Positions 44,879-53,235 of a stretch of DNA of 64,000 nt are shown here, piece after piece (position 1 is the stretch's first letter; the number at the start of each line of letters is the position of its first letter). Where the stretch lies: NCBI GenBank assembly GCA_045110575.1, contig JBGCGF010000007.1:1-64000 (forward strand), in the 5' to 3' direction. The notes under the pieces were generated by a model that was not told the DNA's origin, did no database searches, and saw nothing but the letters and a program-made list of their open reading frames with translations. The translations under genes and the position numbers were made by a program. The DNA comes from CALDTK01 sp045110575 (GTDB lineage Bacteria > Bacteroidota > Bacteroidia > Chitinophagales > Saprospiraceae).

Positions 44879-46085
44879 AAATCTTCTTTGAAGACAAGTT
44901 ATCACCATCAGAAAAACTCACGATAACGATATTACCGTGATCGACCCCGTCTAGACTAATTGTACTACTTACTTCATCTGCATCAACAGTCCCTTGCCAT
45001 AATACTCGACCTAAAATATCTGAAACCTGTACTGCGCCTCCTAGGTGTTCGTCCCATGAAATCTGCACTTGCGTTTCATCTGATGAAACAATTTGATACT
45101 CGACTTTAGTAGCTGGAAATTCATTAGAACTCTTAGGAGCATTTCTGAAGAGCACACTTGGTCCACAAGGTTGCCGAATATTCACGGTATGAATGTCAGT
45201 ATAGGAATTACCAGGGCTGCAGGTAATTGTTGCTCTAAACTGCACAGTATTAACAGTATTATTAGGCACGTTGAAAGATATTGAACTACCTCCAGTACCG
45301 AAAACAGTAAACGGCCCACCATCTACAGAGGCCTCATAGGTTACAACGGGTGTTACTCCTCCGTTACATCTTCTGTCGCTGTACACCCTAATTATTCCAC
45401 CAGGCGTTGACCTAAGAGGTCCATCAAGCGTTATTCCTTCAATGAGTGGGTCTCTTAAATCCGCTAATGTGCATCCATAAACACTCATCTGAGCGGCGTT
45501 ATTATTAGCAGCTGTGCCTGTAGGGAATGAGGTATCTCTAACCCAATCATACCAAAGTACGTTAGGGTTTGAAAATCTTAATACGCGCTTTCCGTCAACC
45601 TGTTGGCCTTCCGAACGATCACGAGCATTTATTGCCATAATTGTTCTCTCTACTATTACATCGTCATCATCAGGGTCGTTTGGATCTATCCTATGCCCTC
45701 TAGCCGACAATACGAGTAGCCCAATTGTGCCAACAGTAGGGTCAATTCTATGCTTACAACCGTGGTTGTGACCTAATTCATGAACTCCAGTAAATTGGAA
45801 TGTCAAATTGACTTCTGCAAGAGATAAATCTCTACCCGACGGCGCAGCAGTACCTATCTCAGACCATCCTTTTGTGCCTTGCAATCCTCCATTTTGATAA
45901 AAAACCAACACTACGTCAGCACCATAATCAGTATAAATATTTAAAATTTCTTGATTTGCGGAGGCGATTGTTAATGTTGCAGCGGGAATACTTCCATTTG
46001 CAAAGGAAAAGGTTGAAAGTTCTTTGAACCCCACTAATCGGTAAGACAAATTTTCAATTCCACTATTTCTAATCGCAAGGTTCAT
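44868..46085 (-). CDS. Metalloprotease C-terminal part of a broken gene
   Basis: 405 residues carrying the reprolysin-type zinc site HELGHNHGCKHRID, then an Ig-like/PKD-like region and a C-terminal T9SS-type domain ending in SDGDNLSSKKIYVK. It has no signal peptide of its own. The frame continues upstream through one TAA (46131-46133) into the 46131-46856 frame, so this ATG is probably an internal methionine of one original gene. Confidence 0.75.
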   Translation of the reverse strand: MNLAIRNSGIENLSYRLVGFKELSTFSFANGSIPAATLTIASANQEILNIYTDYGADVVLVFYQNGGLQGTKGWSEIGTAAPSGRDLSLAEVNLTFQFTGVHELGHNHGCKHRIDPTVGTIGLLVLSARGHRIDPNDPDDDDVIVERTIMAINARDRSEGQQVDGKRVLRFSNPNVLWYDWVRDTSFPTGTAANNNAAQMSVYGCTLADLRDPLIEGITLDGPLRSTPGGIIRVYSDRRCNGGVTPVVTYEASVDGGPFTVFGTGGSSISFNVPNNTVNTVQFRATITCSPGNSYTDIHTVNIRQPCGPSVLFRNAPKSSNEFPATKVEYQIVSSDETQVQISWDEHLGGAVQVSDILGRVLWQGTVDADEVSSTISLDGVDHGNIVIVSFSDGDNLSSKKIYVK

Positions 46086-46130
46086 GTCGTGCTCTGTGGA
46101 AAGGGCATCAGACTTAGCCCAGCCAGGGTT

Positions 46131-46856
46131 TTATTCTGCATTTGGTGTAACTGCTGCAACGAAATCAATTCTGCACCTTCTGTCACTTTGAAAGCTTGAT
46201 TTTAACTTTGGAACGCTATTGCCTTTTGCATCAAGATGGACACCTTCTTTCTCTTTATTTAGTTCAAACGAATGAGAATGACCTCCTTCTCCTTCCTGGG
46301 GAGCGGTACAACCGTCGCATACAGAAGCACCTGTTGATTCAGCCTTAAACACAACGACCTTTGAATCACTAAGAGCTCTTACAAGAAAATCTCCTACAGC
46401 TGTATTAATTCTTCCATTTATGTTGCCATTATCAACAGTTAGAAAATAATGACCGATACATGGATCTCCTCCGCCGACAATTAAGCCGTGGATATCGTTC
46501 CCTGTTAAAATATCAACAATATCCCCCTCTAAGTTCCTTGTACTATGCTCTAGAATTATAAGAGTTGCAAGTCCTTTGAAACCAGGAAGTGTAAGTTCAA
46601 CAACTTTTTCTCCCTCAGAGTTACCTACATTCTCTTGAATAATAGTTTGTACTACAGGCTCTGAAAGGTAGGGAAGTTCACTTAGAGAATTGAAGTAAAC
46701 CGACTCGCTTTCGGTAAGATTATCCGTATCTGACGCAAGAGGACCAAGTTTAATCCAAACATCTTGAGCTTTTACCAAGTTTGGTAAAAACAGAATAATT
46801 ACAAGCAGGCCGAAAAGTGAGGCCGAAAAGTGAGGCCGAAAAGTGAAGTTTTTCAT
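46131..46856 (-). CDS. Metalloprotease N-terminal propeptide part of a broken gene
   Basis: 241 residues from the ATG (the frame opens at a TTG two codons earlier). The signal peptide KNFTFRPHFSASLFGLLVII is encoded by three 13-base tandem repeats, then comes a propeptide-like beta-rich region. It ends CRIDFVAAVTPNAE at TAA 46131. It has no catalytic site and no stand-alone function is apparent. Confidence 0.75.
   Translation of the reverse strand: MKNFTFRPHFSASLFGLLVIILFLPNLVKAQDVWIKLGPLASDTDNLTESESVYFNSLSELPYLSEPVVQTIIQENVGNSEGEKVVELTLPGFKGLATLIILEHSTRNLEGDIVDILTGNDIHGLIVGGGDPCIGHYFLTVDNGNINGRINTAVGDFLVRALSDSKVVVFKAESTGASVCDGCTAPQEGEGGHSHSFELNKEKEGVHLDAKGNSVPKLKSSFQSDRRCRIDFVAAVTPNAE
46808..46846 (-). 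repeat. 13-base tandem repeat x3 in a signal-peptide region
   Basis: Three perfect copies of GGCCGAAAAGTGA (plus strand). Because 13 is not a multiple of three, each copy is read in a different frame (TFRP, HFSA, SLFG). Loss of one copy leads to a TAA at the 15th codon; gain of one also leads to an early stop. Confidence 0.9.
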
Positions 46857-47005
46857 AATCAATGTTAATTTGCTGTAATAGTAAACTAATATCTACCACA
46901 AAACCAAATCTTATTCCAAACTACAACACTAACTCAGAACATTCTATCACCTCTCCCTAGATGTTTTAGCATCTCTTGGGAAGAGAATAATTTATTCTAA
47001 AACCG

Positions 47006-48370
47006 CTACTGCAGCTTCCTGCGCTCATCACGAACCGGAGCTTCAGCATCTTCACTAGCTGCAGCACCTGCAACCTCGCCGATCAAATCGTACTCCGTTG
47101 CTTCGGTAATGAGTACATCAGCGAACATACCAACGTCAAGGCCATCAGCAATTGCGATGTGAACCTCATTGTCCACTTCAGGAGAATCAAACTCCGAACG
47201 TCCAATGAAGTAACCAGCCTCTCTTCGGTCTAAAAGCACCTTCAAGGTCTGACCGACAAGTGCTTCGTTTTTGCGTAAGCTGATGTCTCTTTGGATGTCC
47301 ATCAGACGACTCGCTCTCTCTTCTTTTACTTCTGCAGGAACATCGTCCTCCATTAAGTGTGCGCTCGTATCCTCCTCGTGGCTGTACTGGAATACGCCTA
47401 GACGCTCGAACTCCATCTCTTCAACAAAGTCGCAAAGCTCTTGGAAATCTTCTTCGGTTTCACCTGGGTGTCCGACCAACATCGTCGTACGAATCGCAAT
47501 ACCTGGAACGCGCTTTCGGATCTCTGTGATCAAGTCCTCCGTCTCTTCGCGGGTAATCTGACGCTTCATTGCGTCAAGCACCCTGTTAGATGCATGCTGA
47601 AGTGGGATGTCGAGGTAGTTGCACACTTCCTTGCGCTCAGCCATGGCATCAATGATGTCAATCGGAAACTTGCTCGGATATGCGTAATGCAGACGAATCC
47701 ACTCGATACCCTCTACATCAGAAAGAGCACGAAGAAGCTTAGGCAACTCACGTTTCTTGTACAGATCGAGTCCGTAATAAGTCAGCTCTTGCGCGATGAG
47801 CATCAGTTCTTTTACGCCGCGAGCAGCAAGGTGCGTAGCCTCATCAACCAATGAATCGATGCTACGACTGACGTGCTTTCCACGCATCAACGGGATAGCA
47901 CAAAACGAACAGGTTCGGTTACAGCCTTCAGAAATCTTCATGTACGCGTAGTGAAACGGTGTACTTGGAAGACGCTCTCCGAGGAGGTCTTTCTTATAAT
48001 CGGCCTTCAACGTAGCGAGAAGCTGTGGCATTTCCATGGTACCAAACCAGCCATCAACCTCTTCAATTTGCTCGCTCAGTTCGTCGCGATAGCGCTGCGT
48101 GAGGCAGCCCGTCGCATACAGTTTACTGATGCGACCGGCCTTCTTTTCCTCCGCATATTGAAGGATGGTGTCGACAGACTCTTGCTTCGCCAAGTCAATG
48201 AAACCGCAGGTATTGACGATAATCACTTGTGCATCCCTATCGGAATCGTGGGCGACATCGTAGCTGTTGGCTTCGAGTTGAGTGATGAGGTTCTCGGAGT
48301 CGACAAGGTTCTTTGAACACCCTAGGGTGATGACATTGACCTTGTTCTTTCGAAGCGTTTTGGTTTTCAT
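47006..48370 (-). CDS. rimO: Ribosomal protein S12 methylthiotransferase RimO
   Basis: 454 residues from the ATG; the frame opens at a TTG. The N-terminal MTTase domain has GCSKNLVDSE and NTCGFI with three cysteines for one 4Fe-4S cluster. The radical-SAM CNRTCSFC binds the second. A TRAM domain closes the protein, followed by a short acidic tail. It adds methylthio to S12 Asp. A perfect -7 box TACTTTTG stands nine bases before the start, and a 38-base element shared with pyrG is at 48418-48455. Confidence 0.95.
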   Translation of the reverse strand: MKTKTLRKNKVNVITLGCSKNLVDSENLITQLEANSYDVAHDSDRDAQVIIVNTCGFIDLAKQESVDTILQYAEEKKAGRISKLYATGCLTQRYRDELSEQIEEVDGWFGTMEMPQLLATLKADYKKDLLGERLPSTPFHYAYMKISEGCNRTCSFCAIPLMRGKHVSRSIDSLVDEATHLAARGVKELMLIAQELTYYGLDLYKKRELPKLLRALSDVEGIEWIRLHYAYPSKFPIDIIDAMAERKEVCNYLDIPLQHASNRVLDAMKRQITREETEDLITEIRKRVPGIAIRTTMLVGHPGETEEDFQELCDFVEEMEFERLGVFQYSHEEDTSAHLMEDDVPAEVKEERASRLMDIQRDISLRKNEALVGQTLKVLLDRREAGYFIGRSEFDSPEVDNEVHIAIADGLDVGMFADVLITEATEYDLIGEVAGAAASEDAEAPVRDERRKLQ

Positions 48371-48379
48371 AAGCTGCTG

Positions 48380-48387
48380 CAAAAGTA
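48380..48387 (-). promoter_or_regulatory. -7 box TACTTTTG of rimO
   Basis: A perfect TAnnTTTG on the minus strand, nine bases before the ATG. Confidence 0.6.
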
Positions 48388-48417
48388 CCGTTCACAGCAT
48401 CAATAACTTAGTGCTTT

Positions 48418-48455
48418 ACTAAGAAATCTCAGTTCGGCTAAAAATCGGATGATTT
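48418..48455 (-). promoter_or_regulatory. 38-bp element shared with pyrG, rimO copy
   Basis: See 19433-19470. 31 of 38 positions are identical, with the same orientation and nearly the same distance to the start. Confidence 0.6.
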
Positions 48456-48642
48456 TGACCTGCTTATTGTTGAAAATGCTCGATTTAGCTAGCTAAACTT
48501 TGCGCTTTCCACCTAAATCAGATCCAAATCTGCTCAATTTCGCCAGAACCAGATTCCTTAGTTAAGCACTGCCCCTTTCGGCAAACTTTCGAACGGATGC
48601 ATTTGGAGTTGCCAAAACGAGAGGAGTGAGGCAAGAGAATCG

Positions 48643-48650
48643 TAATTTTG
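48643..48650 (+). promoter_or_regulatory. -7 box TAATTTTG of the outer-membrane protein gene
   Basis: A perfect TAnnTTTG, 13 bases before ATG 48664. Confidence 0.55.
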
Positions 48651-48663
48651 CCGTTCTTGCAGT

Positions 48664-49356
48664 ATGCGACAAATCCTCTCCAACCTTTTTGTTCTCCTTC
48701 TTATTGCATGTCCAGTTTTGGCGCAAGCCCAAGGAATGGGACCGACGGCACCAGATGAATGGGAAGTCAGCATTGAGGGAGGCAATGATTTCAGAAGCGC
48801 CTTCGCAAGAGTTGCAACCGATCGACCAACCATCATTCTAGTTGAAAATAGTGAACAAGCCTCTTTTTCTCCAAGTTTTGGAGTGAGCTACATGAGACGC
48901 ATCACAAATCTTCGCGCATATTATGGAGTCAGAATAGAGGGCCACGTTACGACCTGGGAAGGCTCAGAGTCCATTGTTGAGACAATAGAAGGAGATACTT
49001 ATACTGCGTCTGCCCTAATTGCTTACAAAGCGTTCTTGTTTGACATGGAAGGGGATTGCAATTGTCCGCGGTGGGATAAAACGAACTTCTTCAAAAAAGC
49101 CTTTTTCGTTGAATTCGGTGCAGGTGGAGGCCGTCAAAGTTTCGGCAGAAAAGAAATGGAAGGAAGAATACTTCGCACTGGCTTTGCATACATGGCGCGT
49201 GCAGGTTTTGCTATTCGCTTAAAAAAGCAGATCGATGTTACTCTTGCTGGCGGAGCGCATGGCCTTTTCGCAAGTAATATGCTTTTTGGAAAGCACGATG
49301 TCGCAGTGAGACCAGCGTTGGGGGTTACTTGGAGGCCATTTTATAGCCGAAACTAG
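48664..49356 (+). CDS. Hypothetical outer-membrane beta-barrel protein
   Basis: 230 residues with a signal peptide (LFVLLLIACPVLAQAQ), alternating strands (SFSPSFGVSYMRRITN, FFVEFGAGGGRQSFG, GFAIRLKKQIDVTLAGG) and a terminal aromatic-containing strand VRPALGVTWRPFYSRN. These fit a small porin-like barrel of the PorT/OmpX kind; family not identified. A 14-mer variant (48715-48728) falls in the signal-peptide cleavage region (PVLAQAQ). A heptamer element follows the stop. Confidence 0.6.
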   Translation: MRQILSNLFVLLLIACPVLAQAQGMGPTAPDEWEVSIEGGNDFRSAFARVATDRPTIILVENSEQASFSPSFGVSYMRRITNLRAYYGVRIEGHVTTWEGSESIVETIEGDTYTASALIAYKAFLFDMEGDCNCPRWDKTNFFKKAFFVEFGAGGGRQSFGRKEMEGRILRTGFAYMARAGFAIRLKKQIDVTLAGGAHGLFASNMLFGKHDVAVRPALGVTWRPFYSRN

Positions 49357-49379
49357 TTAGGTTAATTTAGACTTTAGAA

Positions 49380-49473
49380 CGGCAATTGTTAGTTGATAAT
49401 TTTTAATTGATAATGTGCGAGACGCCCTAACGAGGCGAAGCCGAGCAAGGTATCGGCATTACCAATTATCAAT
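49380..49473. repeat. TTGATAA heptamer element after the outer-membrane protein gene
   Basis: Left arm ttgttag, ttgataa, tttttaa and ttgataa in 7-base phase; core gagacgccctaacgaggcgaagccgagc; then atcggcatt and inverse heptamers (ccaattatcaatt). It joins the long palindrome at 49474. Confidence 0.75.
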
Positions 49474-49524
49474 TATTACAAGTGGATTGGATCGGCCTTC
49501 GGCCTATCCAATCCACTTGTAATA
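49474..49524. repeat. 19-base perfect palindrome spanning the HMG-CoA synthase stop
   Basis: TATTACAAGTGGATTGGAT (49474-49492) is repeated inverted at 49506-49524 around an inner GGCC-ttc-GGCC. The right arm encodes the last six codons (YYKWIG region) of the minus-strand gene, so the left arm is an inverted copy of the gene end. It could act as a terminator. Confidence 0.85.
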
Positions 49525-51027
49525 CCTCGCCCCCATCTTGTTCTCCTCTTTACCCAGGTGATCCAACACAAAGGTGTTTTTCGGCTTGGCGAGTGGTTTC
49601 TTCAGCTGTCCTCGGTGCAGCTTTTCGTAGGTAGCATAATCCACGGGTGTGCGTGCATTCAAGCCTTCAAAGAGTTTCCAGTTTTTAACGATTTTCTCCC
49701 AAGGACTCCGAACGGACCCGGCAAACACCTTACTCTTAGAACCGCTACCATAGCCGATCAAGCCGATTGTTTTACCTGCTAATTGATCGCCCATTTCTTC
49801 TGCGCGAACAAGTGTCGACATCAGTGCCATGAAGATCGATCCTGCATAGAGGTTACCCGTTAAAGAACTCGCATCTGCACTTCCTTTTAGCTGTTCTGAA
49901 ACGAAACTGATATAGGCGCGCGTCTTAGATACTGCTCGCATGTAGGTATCCCAAGCGGCATCAAAAGCTTGCTCTGTTTTGAAATCAATCATCCGAGGAA
50001 TAGGATCTATTCGACTCGAAGAGGCGACATCATCCCACATGCCTTGGCGATCCAATTCACGCACAAACGTATCCATGAGCATACGACGCCCATGTGCTGC
50101 ATAGGGCAAGTGCATCACTGCTCGTGCCCAGGTGAAAATCGGTTGCTCATCAACGGGTTGGTCCACCTGCTCTACGAAGTGATCATATGCCTCGCGGACC
50201 CGACGTTGGTACGTCCAATTGCTGTACGGACCATCGAAAGTTGGCGTCATGACATGAACACCAATTTGCTGATCATTAGAATCCAAAACGCCAGATTGCT
50301 CAAAGCTTTCAGGTAGCTGACTAAGCACATCTTCGGCTTTGTCCTTTGTGGGCAATAGCTTAAGCACCTCTTTAACGAGGTCTGCCTTATCCACTTGGCG
50401 TATTGGCTTAAAGAAGTCATGTACACCCCGGGTAGCCACCCCAACTTCAGGCATGATGCTGAGCAGCGATGGACTCTCTTTTACGAGCATGGCAATGGCA
50501 CCTGCACCTTGTGTGTATTCCCCTGTCGAACCTAGTTCATACTTGGCGAAGTCACTTGCGATAACGATTCCAATACGGCCTTTACCAGCGCGCACCCAAT
50601 CAACGGTGTTGAGCAATGCATCTACTCCTCCAATGCAAGCGAACGTCATGTCGATCACATCACAGCGAGTAAAGCAATCAACCCCGTGATCCTTGCGGTA
50701 GTAACGGCGCAGCATCTCAAGCGCATAGGTTGCGGTAGGCTTGGCGCCATCTAATGCGCTTTCAGTACCGAGATAGATTCGCCCGATGTCTTGCGGCTTA
50801 AGCCCGCTTCGCTCTATGAGTTGACGCGCGGCATTCGCCGCCATAGTTGCCGTGTCTTCGTAGATGTCAGGCAAAGCCATAGCGGACAAACCCAACCCTT
50901 TAGTCAGCTTGTCAGGATCGATTCCACGCTCAACAGCGAGGGTTTCGATCGGTAGATAATGTCTAGGAATGTAAGCGGCGACATCGTCGATGCCTACAGG
51001 CGAACTGTGTACGGTTTTGTTACGCAT
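49504..51027 (-). CDS. Hydroxymethylglutaryl-CoA synthase family protein
   Basis: 507 residues with thiolase fold. The nucleophilic cysteine is in DMTFACIGGVDALL, with GSTGEYTQGAGAIAMLV and the VHVMTPTFDGPYSNWTYQRR block. It condenses acetyl-CoA with acetoacetyl-CoA in the mevalonate route, which several Flavobacteriia use. It is somewhat longer than the usual 390-480 residues, and the later mevalonate genes are not in the window. Its last codons form one arm of a 19-base palindrome. Confidence 0.85.
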   Translation of the reverse strand: MRNKTVHSSPVGIDDVAAYIPRHYLPIETLAVERGIDPDKLTKGLGLSAMALPDIYEDTATMAANAARQLIERSGLKPQDIGRIYLGTESALDGAKPTATYALEMLRRYYRKDHGVDCFTRCDVIDMTFACIGGVDALLNTVDWVRAGKGRIGIVIASDFAKYELGSTGEYTQGAGAIAMLVKESPSLLSIMPEVGVATRGVHDFFKPIRQVDKADLVKEVLKLLPTKDKAEDVLSQLPESFEQSGVLDSNDQQIGVHVMTPTFDGPYSNWTYQRRVREAYDHFVEQVDQPVDEQPIFTWARAVMHLPYAAHGRRMLMDTFVRELDRQGMWDDVASSSRIDPIPRMIDFKTEQAFDAAWDTYMRAVSKTRAYISFVSEQLKGSADASSLTGNLYAGSIFMALMSTLVRAEEMGDQLAGKTIGLIGYGSGSKSKVFAGSVRSPWEKIVKNWKLFEGLNARTPVDYATYEKLHRGQLKKPLAKPKNTFVLDHLGKEENKMGARYYKWIG

Positions 51028-51275
51028 AATAACGTTGGCGTTTAGGGCCGTATTTGGGTAGGGTGCGACAAGTATACCACCAAACTTGATCTGGTTTAGC
51101 TAGAAAAATGCGATTGGCAACACTTTGAATCCTAATCGTTGGAAGGCACTATTTGTTTGGCCTACGCGCTCACGTTTTTTCATTGTTGCAAGAAATCTTG
51201 AACACTGTCCGCCAACCAACGAACCTCAGTTGAACATCCTACGTAGAAAAGGTTACCCCTTCCCAGATAAAAGTG

Positions 51276-51803
51276 ATGAAAAATAGATCCCCAGATCCAA
51301 ATGGAAGCAGTCGCGCAGACCATCGCGCACTATACTGCCTAGTGGCCAAGCATTGGCATGAAGAATTAGTCAATGCTGATGTTTCCGATGAGTGGCTTAC
51401 ACAACACGCAGGCGACGCTCCTGCAATCGTGCGCAAGCTAATTTTAGAGCTCAAGCAAAAATCCGAAGTCTGTCACGAGCTTTTGCGCAATCGACTAACC
51501 GACCTCAACCTTGGGCTTAAAGAAGACGAAGCGTTTTCCAAACTTAGACCAGGTGTACAACTATACGGATTGATGGGCAAGCTCGAAGAGCTTTATACAT
51601 CAAACGCAATGCTTACCGGTAGATCTGAAGAGTTAATCGCCTCTATGAGAGGAGTTCAAGATGGACGAACCGCGTCTCTTCTTGCACGAATGCGCAACAT
51701 CCAACTGGATCGCCACAAATTATACGCGAGGTTTTTCCAGCCAGGACATTCAAACGTTGAAGTAACTAAACGCGACTTCGGCTACACTCCTGGAGACAAC
51801 TAA
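51276..51803 (+). CDS. Hypothetical helical cytoplasmic protein
   Basis: 175 residues from the ATG (a GTG precedes it by one codon). Mostly charged and helical, for example VRKLILELKQKSEVCHELLRN and LLARMRNIQLDRHKLYARFF. No signal, membrane segment or recognised motif. Its stop overlaps the stop of the convergent MATE gene. Function unknown. Confidence 0.5.
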   Translation: MKNRSPDPNGSSRADHRALYCLVAKHWHEELVNADVSDEWLTQHAGDAPAIVRKLILELKQKSEVCHELLRNRLTDLNLGLKEDEAFSKLRPGVQLYGLMGKLEELYTSNAMLTGRSEELIASMRGVQDGRTASLLARMRNIQLDRHKLYARFFQPGHSNVEVTKRDFGYTPGDN

Positions 51804-53176
51804 GCCGCCGATTCAAGATTTTCTTTGATGAGCTGATTGCTCAGTCTATTCCATCGTGCGACCAAAAGAACCGCAGCGACTGCTAGTCCTACGACAAGTC
51901 CTATCCAAAGTCCTTCTGCTCCCTGTTTTAGCGAAAGCGAATAGCCCACACTAAGTCCGATAAGCCAATAGCTGACCAAGCCGATTATCATCGGCCAAAA
52001 GGTATCCTTGAGTCCACGCAATGCGCCACCAGCCGTTGCTTGAATACCATCAACGAGCTGAAAAATAGCAGCCAAAGCGAGCAGCCTCACCGCCAGCTGA
52101 GCAACCTCGATTTCGGTAGTCAACGCCTTTTCGCCAAGGAATAATTCAATCAGCGGTCCAGGGAATAGGACAAAGGCAATTGCACTCACACACATAACCA
52201 AAGCCCCCAATCCGATTCCAAGCCAGCCGGCATGCTTTGCTGAACCATAAGCCTTCGCTCCAATCAAGTTTCCGACACGAATCGTACTTGCCAAAGCAAC
52301 CGACAGCGGTACCATAAACGACAAGGAAGCCAACTGCAAAGCAATCTGATGCGCGGCTAAGGGTATCGTACCCAATCGCCCGATAAGAATTGCCGTAATC
52401 ATGAACAGACCTGATTCGATTCCAAAAGTCACTCCCATCGGTGCTCCAACTTTGAAGAGGTTCCACAAATACGTAGCATCTGGAGCACGCCACTTATCGA
52501 AAATCTGATACTCCCTCAAGGACTTAATGCTCAACGCATACGTGACAAGCGCACCAACCATGTAGAAATAACTCAAGGTCGTAGCATATCCTGCACCTAC
52601 AGCTCCAAAAGCTGGAAAGCCGAAGTGACCATAGACAAATATGTAGTTACCAAGCAAGTTGACAAGCACTGCACTAACGGCTATAAACGTCACGGGCAAT
52701 GGCCGAGACAGCGCTTCAAGCCAGCTCCTAATCGCTCCAAAACATAGAAACGGAAGGACGCTCCAAGAAACCGCTCGCATGTATTCGCCGGCAACCTCAA
52801 CAACCTCAGGTGTTTGGCCGAGCAACTTCAGCCAATAGAATGCGCTCCAATCAACGAGCATGACAAAGGGAGTAAGAAAAGCGGCCAACCACAATCCTTG
52901 TCTCGTGTACCTTCTTATCTCTGTTTGATTCTCAGCTCCTACCGCTTGCGAAACAAGCGGTCCAACGGCCAATACCGTCCCCAAACAAAGAAGAAGTGCC
53001 GTAAAGTGAATCATTGATCCAAGCGAAATACCAGCCAAAGGCACAGCACCTAAACGACCTACCACGACCGTGTCCACAAACCCCATAGAGGTCTGAGCCA
53101 CTTGCGATAGCGCTATCGGTCCAGCTAGTTTCAGCAGGACAGGTAGGTTGTTAGCCTTGGAGGTAAGTGTCTTCAC
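51800..53176 (-). CDS. MATE family efflux transporter (NorM-like)
   Basis: 458 residues, GTG start, twelve membrane helices in two MatE halves. Blocks are PIALSQVAQTSMGFVDTVVVGRLG, GNYIFVYG, HQIALQLASLSFMVPLSVALASTIRVGNLIGA and GGALRGLKDTFWPM. It exports cationic drugs or metabolites by Na+ or H+ antiport. A -7 box TAGCTTTG (53184-53191) stands seven bases before the start. A 14-mer variant lies at 51925-51938. Confidence 0.92.
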   Translation of the reverse strand: MKTLTSKANNLPVLLKLAGPIALSQVAQTSMGFVDTVVVGRLGAVPLAGISLGSMIHFTALLLCLGTVLAVGPLVSQAVGAENQTEIRRYTRQGLWLAAFLTPFVMLVDWSAFYWLKLLGQTPEVVEVAGEYMRAVSWSVLPFLCFGAIRSWLEALSRPLPVTFIAVSAVLVNLLGNYIFVYGHFGFPAFGAVGAGYATTLSYFYMVGALVTYALSIKSLREYQIFDKWRAPDATYLWNLFKVGAPMGVTFGIESGLFMITAILIGRLGTIPLAAHQIALQLASLSFMVPLSVALASTIRVGNLIGAKAYGSAKHAGWLGIGLGALVMCVSAIAFVLFPGPLIELFLGEKALTTEIEVAQLAVRLLALAAIFQLVDGIQATAGGALRGLKDTFWPMIIGLVSYWLIGLSVGYSLSLKQGAEGLWIGLVVGLAVAAVLLVARWNRLSNQLIKENLESAA

Positions 53177-53183
53177 AATGACG

Positions 53184-53191
53184 CAAAGCTA
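53184..53191 (-). promoter_or_regulatory. -7 box TAGCTTTG of the MATE gene
   Basis: A perfect TAnnTTTG on the minus strand. It supports the GTG start seven bases downstream. Confidence 0.6.
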
Positions 53192-53235
53192 GACGATCAT
53201 GCCACACACATCGCTGTGGTAACTACATTGCCGCC

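Larger units (their letters stand above)
44868..46856 (-). pseudogene. Secreted metalloprotease gene interrupted by one in-frame TAA
   Basis: Both halves are in the same frame. Around the stop the reading is CRIDFVAAVTPNAE, stop, NPGWAKSDALSTEHD, then NLAIRNSGIENLSYRLVGF. The order (propeptide, RIDFVAAVTP strand, helix, RLVGF strand, zinc site) is that of complete reprolysin-like proteases. A single base change would restore it. The alternatives are stop read-through or a sequencing error. Confidence 0.8.
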
